This document shows positions 56,509 to 64,000 of a DNA stretch of 64,000 bases, one piece after another. The position numbers were made by a program, and so were the translations under genes. The DNA is from a bacterium. Its GTDB lineage: Bacteria > Zixibacteria > MSB-5A5 > CAIYYT01. The first letter of the stretch is position 1. Every line of letters begins with the position of its first letter. The stretch covers positions 558,001-622,000 of the forward strand of contig JADJGC010000023.1 in the NCBI GenBank assembly GCA_016708315.1, given 5' to 3'. Below the pieces are notes generated by a model. The model did not search any database, had not been told where the DNA came from, and saw only the letters and a list, made by a program, of their open reading frames with translations.

Positions 56509-57675
56509 CTAAGTTGCGCGCAACGAGTCGACAATTTTGAGGCGTGACGCCCGAACTGCCGGCAAGAAACCGCCCAAGAAGCCCATTATGACTGCAAATA
56601 GTATGGAAACCACCATCGTCGGGATGTTCAATCGGAAATTAAATGCCAGTTCAGAGAACGTATTGAAATTCACCGTTGAGACCTCGACAAAACGCAGGAA
56701 ACTGGCGCCGACCAGTCCCAATATACCACCGGTTAGTGAGATGACGAACGCTTCAAACAGGAATGTCATCAAGATACTCAACCGGCTGAAGCCAAGTGAA
56801 CGCAGGGTGCCGATCTCTTTGGTACGATTCGCAACAGCGGCATACATGGTGATCATCGCGCCGACAATTGCTCCGAAGCTAAATATCACGCAGATCGCAA
56901 CACCGACATAAGTAATGAATTGCGTTGTCGCTGTCGATTGTGCCGCGTAGTACTCCTTCTCCGGTTTTGCCTCAAGCTGCAATCGCAGATCGGCATCGAT
57001 GCGCGAGGTCACTGCGGACATACTCGAAGGATCCGCAAGTTTCATCGTCAGCGATGAGTAAACCGGACGGCGGAAGGCATCCATCATCTGCTCGATGTCG
57101 CCCCAGATTTCTGAGTCGAATGCAGAGCCTTGTGCATCAAACAATCCAACCACTGTCCAGTCGCGTGAACCGAAACGCACAGTCTCGCCAACTTGGCAAC
57201 CCTTGAAACGATTGGCAATCGACTTGCCGGCAATGATCTCGGCAGTGCCGGGCTTGTACATGCGGCCCTCCGTGATTTTGATGTCGGGACGCATTTCAAG
57301 TGATTTCTCAGTAACGCCGCGAACTGTAACGTTTGAACTGCCATCATCGTCTCGCTTCACGAGACTTATCAGGACATACAGCTCATTGGTGAAGAGCGGT
57401 TTGTTGTCTTGTCCAAGTTTGATCTCGGGGAACGTCGAGACGATATCGGCCTGCTCGCGCATAATAATCGAAGTAACTTCCGACTGGGAAGCTTTGCGGA
57501 TAATGACAATATTGTCATCACTTCCGGTCGATACCAATGTAGTGAGAAGGCCGTGTGCCAGCATCAATACCGCCGCAAAAACGAACACAACCAACGCGAC
57601 ACCGAAGATTGTCAGAGTCGAGGTGACCTTGTGCTTCGTGACATTTCTAAATGTATAACTTGCAGGAATCATCAT
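56509..57675 (-). CDS. ABC transporter permease, FtsX/MacB type (second permease)
   Basis: The 388-residue protein has an N-terminal membrane helix (about 20-42), a large periplasmic domain (about 45-260), and three C-terminal helices, the MacB/LolC arrangement. The family patterns RTKEIGTLRSLGFSR and a closing PAVRASRLKIVDSLRAT are present. It is a paralogue of the permease encoded just upstream (9 bases apart). The two probably form a heterodimer with the ATPase. RBS GAGGTG precedes the two adjacent ATG codons; either may be the start. Confidence 0.88.
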   Translation of the reverse strand: MMIPASYTFRNVTKHKVTSTLTIFGVALVVFVFAAVLMLAHGLLTTLVSTGSDDNIVIIRKASQSEVTSIIMREQADIVSTFPEIKLGQDNKPLFTNELYVLISLVKRDDDGSSNVTVRGVTEKSLEMRPDIKITEGRMYKPGTAEIIAGKSIANRFKGCQVGETVRFGSRDWTVVGLFDAQGSAFDSEIWGDIEQMMDAFRRPVYSSLTMKLADPSSMSAVTSRIDADLRLQLEAKPEKEYYAAQSTATTQFITYVGVAICVIFSFGAIVGAMITMYAAVANRTKEIGTLRSLGFSRLSILMTFLFEAFVISLTGGILGLVGASFLRFVEVSTVNFNTFSELAFNFRLNIPTMVVSILFAVIMGFLGGFLPAVRASRLKIVDSLRAT

Positions 57676-57684
57676 TTCACCTCT

Positions 57685-58839
57685 TTAATCCACTACTCGC
57701 AGGCCATCAACAATTCGCATCCGCATCGCCTTTAGTACCGGGAAAGCGGAAGCAATCAACCCGATGGCGATTGCCAGCGACACAACCAGAATCCACGTCA
57801 GCGGCTGGACTTTGAATACCGGGAACCATGCGCTGAGGCCGGCTTTCATGACATCAACGATTCCGGCGAGAAACACCAAACCAAGCAGTCCGCCGGTTAG
57901 GGAGATTACAATCGCTTCGCCGGAGATCATGCCCCATAAGTGATAACCCTGGAAGCCCATCGACTTCATGAAGGCGTATTCCGATGTTCTTTCGCGCGCG
58001 GTCATTGCCATTGTATTGACCAGCACCATCAGAATAACGCCGATAATGAGCCATGACATCACGGTGAGAAGCACGAGTATTGCACCAGACATCGCAACGA
58101 AACTCATCTGGAATGCCTTTTCGGTTTCGGTCAATGTCTCAGCAGATGAGTTTTTGAATCGCGCATCGACGGCGGCGGAGACCTCTGCGGCTTTGTTGGG
58201 GTCTGCGAGTTGCAGACCATACCAGCCAATTTCGCCGGCACGACCCGGCATCTGCTGCTTCATTGTTTCATCAATATAATCCCAGCGCATGAACCAGGTT
58301 GATTCGTCCGTAGTTTGATCCTTGCCTTTGTAAATGCCGACGACATCAAAATCCCAGTTTCCGGGATAGATGGTGCCAATCAAAGTGACCCGGTCGCCAA
58401 CCTTCCAGCCGAAGCGGTCGGCAAGTTTCTGACCGACGACAACGGCTTTGATGTTGGAATTGAAAGCGTCCATCACGTCAGGGGGAATGATGAATTCGGG
58501 AAACACCTTGAAGTAATTGCCTTTTTCGACGGCGAACTGTGCGAAGAAGTTGCTGGCATCGACATAAACTCCTCCGAACCAGTTCGCATAGGTAACGGCC
58601 TTGATCCCTTCGATCTTCTCAATCTGCTCTTTGTAAGAGAGCGGGAGCGTGAAGGTAATCGAAATGGATGAGCGCGTTATCAGCCGGTCAGGAGCGGAGG
58701 CTTCTACACCAGCGTACCAAGCATCGACGACTGTGCGGATTAACCCAAACGCCATTACAGCAACAGCGAGTCCGACGATGGTGAGTATCGTCCGCAGCTT
58801 ATGCCGGAATGAATTGCGATAAATCAGATTTAGTAACAT
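57685..58839 (-). CDS. ABC transporter permease, FtsX/MacB type (first permease)
   Basis: The 384-residue protein has the same layout as its neighbour: helix at about 15-35, periplasmic domain, and three C-terminal helices. Motifs ARERTSEYAFMKSMGFQ and FPVLKAMRMRIVDGLR correspond to the coupling and end motifs of the family. Proteins of this type export lipoproteins, peptides or drugs by a mechanotransmission cycle. The substrate is unknown. It lies 8 bases from the ATPase gene. Confidence 0.9.
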   Translation of the reverse strand: MLLNLIYRNSFRHKLRTILTIVGLAVAVMAFGLIRTVVDAWYAGVEASAPDRLITRSSISITFTLPLSYKEQIEKIEGIKAVTYANWFGGVYVDASNFFAQFAVEKGNYFKVFPEFIIPPDVMDAFNSNIKAVVVGQKLADRFGWKVGDRVTLIGTIYPGNWDFDVVGIYKGKDQTTDESTWFMRWDYIDETMKQQMPGRAGEIGWYGLQLADPNKAAEVSAAVDARFKNSSAETLTETEKAFQMSFVAMSGAILVLLTVMSWLIIGVILMVLVNTMAMTARERTSEYAFMKSMGFQGYHLWGMISGEAIVISLTGGLLGLVFLAGIVDVMKAGLSAWFPVFKVQPLTWILVVSLAIAIGLIASAFPVLKAMRMRIVDGLRVVD

Positions 58840-58847
58840 CGCCGCAC

Positions 58848-59522
58848 CTACGCCAATTCGCCTTTATCGAGATTACGAATCGAATGTGCTTTCTCGGCAG
58901 CTCGAGGATCATGCGTGACCATGATGATGGTCTTGTTGAATTCCTTGTTGAGCCGCGAGAGCAATGTCATGATTTCCTCAGCCGAGACTTTGTCCAAGTC
59001 GCCGGTCGGTTCGTCTGCCAACAGCAATGTCGGATCGGTCACGATGGCGCGGGCGATTGCAACGCGCTGTTCCTGACCGCCGGAGAGCTGGCGCGGATAG
59101 TGATCCATACGATCGCCGAGTCCGACGATATTCAGTGCGGTCTCCACTCGTTTGCGGCGATCAGCTTTGGAAAGCTTGTAAAGCAGCAGCGGCAGTTCGA
59201 CATTCTCGAACGCGGTCAGCACCGGCAGCAAGTTATAAAACTGGAATACCAGCCCAATATGCTGTGAACGCCACTTTGCTAATTGGCCTTCGCTCATCTT
59301 AGCAATATTCTCCCCGGCTACGACGAGATCGCCGCCGCTGGGTTGATCTATACCAGAGATCAAGTTAAGCAATGTCGTCTTGCCTGACCCGGATGGTCCC
59401 ATCAATGCAAGGAACTCGCCTTCCGGTATATCAAAACTGATATTGCGCAATACGGGTATTTCGAGTGAGTCGCGGTAGTACGATTTGGATACACCGCGAA
59501 CTTGAACCAATGTCTGTGCCAT
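58848..59522 (-). CDS. ABC transporter ATPase, LolD/MacB type
   Basis: The 224-residue protein has Walker A (GPSGSGKTT), the signature LSGGQEQRVAIARA, Walker B (LLLADEPTGDLD) and the H-loop (MVTHDPRAA). The Q-loop is in VFQFYNLLPVLTAFENV, typical of the LolD/MacB group. It powers the two permeases encoded next. It follows the adaptor gene by 19 bases. Confidence 0.95.
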   Translation of the reverse strand: MAQTLVQVRGVSKSYYRDSLEIPVLRNISFDIPEGEFLALMGPSGSGKTTLLNLISGIDQPSGGDLVVAGENIAKMSEGQLAKWRSQHIGLVFQFYNLLPVLTAFENVELPLLLYKLSKADRRKRVETALNIVGLGDRMDHYPRQLSGGQEQRVAIARAIVTDPTLLLADEPTGDLDKVSAEEIMTLLSRLNKEFNKTIIMVTHDPRAAEKAHSIRNLDKGELA

Positions 59523-59541
59523 AGGATTCCTTTTATGCCAA

Positions 59542-60738
59542 CTACTGTGATATTTCGATTTTGTCGCCGGACTTCATTCCGCCCGCCGGAGAAAGAACTA
59601 CTCGATCACCAACGGCGACTCCAGTGGAAATCTCGGTGAAAGTACCTAATTCACGGCCAATTTGGACGGCAGTTTCCTGAACATATTCACCGACTAGCGT
59701 ATATACAACTTTCTTCCCTTCGCGGGTCGTAATTGCAGTCTTGGGAATGGCGATGACGGCTGGTTGCTGGACTTCGGCGGCCGGCGATTTCTCGGGCAAG
59801 AAGTTCACCCGCGCCGACATTTCCGGTAACACTTTTTCGTCTATCTTTGTAAACGCGATTTTGGTCATGACTGTCGCACGCGAGCGATCCGCCGTCGGCA
59901 CGATCTTCTTGACCGCAGCCGGATATTTAACGTTCGGGTACGCATCGAGAATGATCTCGCAGGGCGCACCAACCTTGACCTTATATATGTTCGACTCTGA
60001 GACATCGGCTTCGACTTCGAGTGAGGTCATATCCGCCAGTGTCACCACTGCGCCTCGGGAAGAACCGGCCGATGAAAAAGGAGCGACCATTTCTCCGACA
60101 TCGGCATCTTTCGATAGCACTGTGCCGTCGAATGGAGCGCGAATAATCGTGTTCTCAACCGCGACTTCGGCATAACGAACGCCGGCAAGTGCCACGCTGA
60201 CCGATGCTGTTGCGCGATCGTAGTTAGCTTTGGAGGCATCAACGACATCCTGCGTCGTCGAACCGCTCTTGATTAGTTCACTTGCCCGATTGAGCTTGAT
60301 TGCGGCATCAGCCGAATCAGCACGCGCCATGGCAAGATTGGCAATCGCCCGCGCCTGATCAGCTTTTACGTCATCGTTATCGAGGATGGCCAGAATCTGA
60401 TTAGCTTCGACAATGTCGCCTTCTTCAACATTAAGCACTTCAAGTCTACCGGTAGCCTTGGATGCCACGGCTGCCTTGACTTGCGCAACAACATATCCGG
60501 TCGCGACAAGCTCGGCGGAAGCTTCGCTGCCAGTCAACATTTGTGCAGTCGCAACTTTGACTTTGGTCGCGGGAGTTACCTGCTTGATAGCAACTTGATA
60601 CCCAAAATACACAACAACCGGCAATAACAACCACAACAGATGCAGCCACTTACGGCCTCTGCCAGGTGCGCCGGATTTGCTTGTCTTGTCGATCTTCAGT
60701 GCTGAAAGATCGACGTTTCCTGTCTTGAATTCGCTCAT
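59542..60738 (-). CDS. Periplasmic adaptor (membrane fusion) protein, HlyD/MacA family
   Basis: The 398-residue protein has one N-terminal membrane helix (about 30-50, LHLLWLLLPVVVYFGYQV). A split biotinyl-lipoyl domain follows (VNVEEGDIVEANQILAIL; IRAPFDGTVLSKDADVGE), with a helical hairpin between the halves. Beta-barrel and membrane-proximal domains end in AGGMKSGDKIEIS. This is the MacA-type link between an ABC exporter and an outer-membrane channel. No TolC-like gene is in the window. It is the first gene of the four-gene operon and is preceded by an 8-bp inverted repeat. Confidence 0.92.
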   Translation of the reverse strand: MSEFKTGNVDLSALKIDKTSKSGAPGRGRKWLHLLWLLLPVVVYFGYQVAIKQVTPATKVKVATAQMLTGSEASAELVATGYVVAQVKAAVASKATGRLEVLNVEEGDIVEANQILAILDNDDVKADQARAIANLAMARADSADAAIKLNRASELIKSGSTTQDVVDASKANYDRATASVSVALAGVRYAEVAVENTIIRAPFDGTVLSKDADVGEMVAPFSSAGSSRGAVVTLADMTSLEVEADVSESNIYKVKVGAPCEIILDAYPNVKYPAAVKKIVPTADRSRATVMTKIAFTKIDEKVLPEMSARVNFLPEKSPAAEVQQPAVIAIPKTAITTREGKKVVYTLVGEYVQETAVQIGRELGTFTEISTGVAVGDRVVLSPAGGMKSGDKIEISQ

Positions 60739-61069
60739 AACGTGCCCATAGTTTATGTAAAGTTAACCTGCCGTCAATCGCTTTCTTTAATACGAGAAAG
60801 CGCCGAAATGTCCTAGTATAAACTGCGAATGAGTGGATAAGGTTTCAATTGCGTCTCGTAAATGTGAATAATTTCTCAAGTATCAAGCGCCGGATTGAAG
60901 TAGTTGCACAACAAAGAGTAAACAGTAAAATGCGGAGTGTATCGATCGGTGCGAAGCCGCTTTTTCGCTTGCTAAATCGTTGAATTTGGCTATTTTAGCA
61001 GTCGAGCTAGTACCACAATCCGCGTCTTCATCTACGTGAGGACTACTTGCACCGATGATTGGAGAATCC
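60739..61069. other. Divergent intergenic region with an 8-bp inverted repeat
   Basis: This 331-bp stretch separates the exporter operon (minus) from the carboxypeptidase gene (plus) and must hold both promoters. CGCTTTCT (60779-60786) and AGAAAGCG (60795-60802) form a perfect inverted repeat with an 8-base spacer, 41-64 bases upstream of the adaptor ATG, a plausible operator for the exporter operon. No gene or clear consensus promoter is seen in the rest. Confidence 0.5.
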
Positions 61070-63700
61070 ATGTTCAAAGCGCTTAAGCTTGGCCTGCTAA
61101 GTCTGATACTCTTTGCATCTTGTTTACAAGCCGCTGAATTGCATCAGTATTACTTCCGATTCGAAATTCAGGATCGCAAAGAGATTTCCACCCTTACGAA
61201 ATTGATCTCATTAGATGAGTGCGGTCCAGTCGACGGCAAACTCATATACGCCTACGCAAACGACAAGCAGTTCGAACTCTTCAAAACCCTGGGCTATCAA
61301 TACGAATTGTTGCCCAATCCGGGAGACGTCGGCGAAGTCGCTATGGGCGATAACTCGCGGGATGCGATGGCATGGGATGTCTACCCGACCTATACTGCTT
61401 ACGTCCAGATGATGAACGACTTCGTAACCAATTATCCGACACTATGCCAGTTGGTTACGATCGGGACGACTAATCAGGGTCGGCAGCTGCTCGCAATTAA
61501 GGTTTCCGACAACGTAACTACAGAAGAAAACGAGCCAGAAGTCTTTTTCACATCGTCAATTCACGGTGACGAAACGACCGGCTATGTGTTGATGCTTCGC
61601 TTAATTGATTCCTTAATGGTCGGCTATACCGCCGGCAATTCCCGCATTCAGAATATGGTCAACAACATGGAAATTTATATTAACCCACTGGCGAACCCGG
61701 ACGGAACGTATCGCAGCGGCAATACGACCGTATCGGGAGCTTGGCGCGGAAATGCGAATGGCGTTGATATGAACCGCAACTTCCCGGATCCCAAGGGCGG
61801 GCCGCATCCGGATGGTGAAGTCTATCAGGTGGAAACGATTGCTATGATGAATTTTGCGAATGCCCGTAGCTTCGTGATTTCAGCAAATTTCCACGGCGGA
61901 ACAGAAGTTGTAAACTATCCTTGGGATACTTGGGTAAGACGCCATCCTGATGATTCTTGGTGGCAGACAATTTCGCATCAATATGCGGACACTTGTCAGG
62001 TCGCTGCAGCCCCTACCGCCTATATTAACGGCTACAATGACGGAATTACCAACGGTTATGATTGGTATGAAGTCGAAGGCGGGCGCCAAGACTTTATGAA
62101 TTACTGGCGCGGTTGCCGCGAGGTCACCATCGAAATCTCCAACACCAAACTTCTTCCGGCGGCCCAACTTCCAGCACTTTGGAATTACAACCGCCTCTCG
62201 TTTCTGCGCTACCTTGAACAGGCGCTGTTTGGCATCAAGGGCGTGATCACCGATGCTCAAACTGGCTTTCCGTTAGGAGCCTTTGTAACAGTTGTTGGAC
62301 ACGATCAGGACTCGAGTGAAGTTCGCTCCGATCCCACTCACGGCAACTACCATAGAATGATTGCTTCGGGCGTTTGGTCGCTTCGATTCAGCGCGCCGGG
62401 TTATGTATCGCAGACTGTTTCTGGTATTGTAACTTCGATTAGCGGTTCTGTGACAGTCAATGCACAACTCCAGCCTGTACCGCAGATTCCGATCGTCTAT
62501 TATGTCGACGACGACGCGCCGGCCGCGATTAGTGCTGGCGACAATGTCACCATGAGGCTTACATTGAGAAACGACGGCGGCGGCGATGCAGTCAATGCTC
62601 AGGGAGTTATCAGCACAGCCGATTCGTATGTTACCATTACACAGAATACTTCAACGTACCCAATGATCGCGGAAATGGGCGGTACGGCTCAGTCGAATAG
62701 CAATTATGCATTCGACGTTTCGCCGCTTTGCCCGCAAAACCATTCAGTCAGTTTCCGGGTCGATGTAACTGCTGATGGCGGATATGTTGATTCGACATTC
62801 TTCTCGCTCATCGTCGGCCAGTCGGTTGATGACTTTGAGAGCGGCAACTTCACTGCCTATAGTTGGATCATGGGCGGCAATCTGCCATGGACAATAGTCT
62901 CTACCGGACAATATGAAGGCAATTACTCCGCTGCAAGCGGAGCTATTGGCAACAGTCAATCCTCAACGATGTCGGTCACTCAGCAAGTGACGTCTTCGAC
63001 CAACATTTCGTTCTATTATAAGGTATCTTCTGAAGCCAATTGGGACTGGCTGCGATTCTATATTGATGGAGTCGAAAAAGGCGCTTGGTCAGGGACAGTG
63101 GCATGGACACAAGCCAGCTATGCGGTTACTCCGGGAACGCGTACATTCCTCTGGAAATATGAAAAAGACGGATCACAAACCGGCGGCAGTGACAAGGCAT
63201 GGGTCGACTTGGTAGTCTTCCCGCCGCAATCAAATCCGCTTGTGATTACCACCACTTCCCTGCCGAATGGTCAGGTCGGTGTACCATACTCCCAGCAATT
63301 GAGCAGTGACGGCGGCACCGGTACGAAGACGTGGATTGATCTCGGTGACAATCTTTCGGGAACCGGTCTGGCGATTTCGACGAGCGGTCTGGTATCGGGA
63401 ACACCGTTGAGCGCAGGAACGATGGACTTCACGGCACGAGTTCAAGATCAATCGCTTGCGGTGAACGACCGTCCATTCTCGATCCGCGCAATTCAGTGCG
63501 GCGATGCCGACGGCAGTGATGCATTAAGTATCTCCGATGCTGTGTACCTAATCGCCTACATATTCTCAGGCGGTACTGCTCCGGAAACGCTTATCCACGG
63601 TGATGCCGACTGCAGCGGTACAATGACGATATCCGATGTGGTCTACATGATTACTTACATCTTCTCAGGTGGACCGGCGCCGTGCGCCGCGTGTTTGTAA
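61070..63700 (+). CDS. Secreted M14 zinc carboxypeptidase with C-terminal dockerin-like domain
   Basis: I use the ATG at 61070, which has GGAG upstream and starts a signal peptide (FKALKLGLLSLILFASCLQA); an ATG at 61055 is possible. The peptidase domain (about 105-395) has the zinc ligands H-x-x-E in SIHGDETTG and His in SANFHGG. It also has the Asn-Arg pair in DMNRNFPD and the catalytic Glu in EVTIEIS. After it come a carboxypeptidase-regulatory-like domain (about 400-465), a CARDB-like segment, a MAM/CBM-like module (SISFYYKV-type strands, about 590-720), a putative Ig-like domain (about 725-805) and two dockerin-like repeats. A strong terminator follows. Confidence 0.92.
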   Translation: MFKALKLGLLSLILFASCLQAAELHQYYFRFEIQDRKEISTLTKLISLDECGPVDGKLIYAYANDKQFELFKTLGYQYELLPNPGDVGEVAMGDNSRDAMAWDVYPTYTAYVQMMNDFVTNYPTLCQLVTIGTTNQGRQLLAIKVSDNVTTEENEPEVFFTSSIHGDETTGYVLMLRLIDSLMVGYTAGNSRIQNMVNNMEIYINPLANPDGTYRSGNTTVSGAWRGNANGVDMNRNFPDPKGGPHPDGEVYQVETIAMMNFANARSFVISANFHGGTEVVNYPWDTWVRRHPDDSWWQTISHQYADTCQVAAAPTAYINGYNDGITNGYDWYEVEGGRQDFMNYWRGCREVTIEISNTKLLPAAQLPALWNYNRLSFLRYLEQALFGIKGVITDAQTGFPLGAFVTVVGHDQDSSEVRSDPTHGNYHRMIASGVWSLRFSAPGYVSQTVSGIVTSISGSVTVNAQLQPVPQIPIVYYVDDDAPAAISAGDNVTMRLTLRNDGGGDAVNAQGVISTADSYVTITQNTSTYPMIAEMGGTAQSNSNYAFDVSPLCPQNHSVSFRVDVTADGGYVDSTFFSLIVGQSVDDFESGNFTAYSWIMGGNLPWTIVSTGQYEGNYSAASGAIGNSQSSTMSVTQQVTSSTNISFYYKVSSEANWDWLRFYIDGVEKGAWSGTVAWTQASYAVTPGTRTFLWKYEKDGSQTGGSDKAWVDLVVFPPQSNPLVITTTSLPNGQVGVPYSQQLSSDGGTGTKTWIDLGDNLSGTGLAISTSGLVSGTPLSAGTMDFTARVQDQSLAVNDRPFSIRAIQCGDADGSDALSISDAVYLIAYIFSGGTAPETLIHGDADCSGTMTISDVVYMITYIFSGGPAPCAACL

Positions 63701-63725
63701 CACCGCCTACGATACGACCTTAATG

Positions 63726-63754
63726 AAAATGGCTCCGTGCTTCGGAGCCATTTT
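63726..63754 (+). terminator. Rho-independent terminator after the M14 peptidase gene
   Basis: AAAATGGCTCCG (63726-63737) and CGGAGCCATTTT (63743-63754) form a perfect 12-bp stem with a 5-base loop. The stem ends in T4 followed by CGTTTG. It lies 26 bases after the stop codon. Confidence 0.88.
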
Positions 63755-63806
63755 CGTTTGTATCAGATCCTCTTGTATGTGATTGCAAATTCAGCGCCAA
63801 TAAAAC

Positions 63807-63851
63807 AGCCCGGTTTCATTGAGCTGTAAACTCACTCAACGAAATCGGGCT
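63807..63851 (-). terminator. Terminator of the minus-strand gene at the window end
   Basis: Two 17-base arms (63807-63823 and 63835-63851) pair with one G-T wobble and one mismatch around an 11-base loop. On the minus strand the stem is followed by GTTTTATT. It lies 23 bases downstream of the stop codon at 63875. Confidence 0.78.
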
Positions 63852-63874
63852 AACAAGAACTAATTCGTGATGTC

Positions 63875-64000
63875 TTATTTGCTCTGAAGTTTGAACTTCA
63901 GTGTCGCCTTGACCGTAATCTCGCGCTCGCCATGTCCGGACAACTTCGATTCCAACGAGGCGGCAAGTACTGCTTGCTCAAATCCCCAACCGGGAGTTGT
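63875..64000 (-). CDS. C-terminal end of an unrecognised protein
   Basis: An open minus-strand frame enters from the window edge and ends at a TAA (63875-63877), giving 41 residues (starting TTPGWGFEQAVLAASLESK and ending KFKLQSK). The pattern of an amphipathic helix followed by an alternating strand (EITVKATLKFKL) suggests a small alpha/beta protein; a dodecin-like end is possible but not supported by a specific motif. A well-formed terminator downstream supports it as a real gene. Confidence 0.6.
   Translation of the reverse strand, partial: TTPGWGFEQAVLAASLESKLSGHGEREITVKATLKFKLQSK

Overview
The window is a dense bacterial chromosome segment (about 50 protein genes, one tRNA, no transposase, integrase, CRISPR array or phage gene seen). 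It is Gram-negative: it encodes an LptC-like LPS-export protein, a periplasmic adaptor with an ABC exporter, lipoproteins, many signal peptides and an outer-membrane beta-barrel. Two unrelated secreted proteins end in the same dockerin-like pair of repeats (GDA..S...SISD.V..I.YIF.GG). This style of tail, as I recall it, is common in uncultured lineages around the FCB superphylum such as Zixibacteria, so I suggest a relative of that group; the assignment is inference.

Layout. 1-7998: end of an RNA m5C methyltransferase with a separate PUA-like partner, an M3 oligopeptidase, a secreted M16 peptidase, an LptC-like gene, an AHSA1-fold protein and a glutathione peroxidase. 8070-14836 (minus): a three-gene NADH-linked iron-sulfur flavoprotein complex (NuoE/F/G-like, HydB/C-like) with a Rex-like site upstream, then a stand-alone Lrp-type sensor-domain protein. 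15044-25382: a secreted TPR-CHAT protein beside a secreted subtilase, an ECF-type sigma factor with its anti-sigma factor, a metallophosphoesterase and a multi-PAS LuxR regulator. 25632-36624: hemW, a membrane glycosyltransferase-TPR fusion, secreted propeller proteins, a dienelactone hydrolase, small conserved proteins and malic enzyme. 36836-38007: luxS-mtnN. 38189-46048: complete kdpFABCDE with a putative KdpE-type direct repeat upstream.

The centrepiece is 46230-56278 (plus): a b-type-cytochrome-like membrane protein, a 20-heme secreted cytochrome, a giant secreted cytochrome with 61 CxxCH motifs built from 72-residue three-heme repeats, an outer-membrane beta-barrel, and a membrane-anchored ferredoxin/FAD oxidoreductase. 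Together these look like a complete route for moving electrons from the cytoplasm across both membranes. After a tRNA-Gln, 56509-60738 is a MacAB/Lol-type exporter operon, and 61070-63700 a secreted zinc carboxypeptidase.

Five genes (M16 peptidase, lptC, the NuoG-like subunit, the subtilase, the giant cytochrome) are each split by a single-base frameshift while both halves remain clearly conserved. Three of these lie in A/T homopolymers. Assembly error, true mutation and slippage cannot be separated from the sequence alone.
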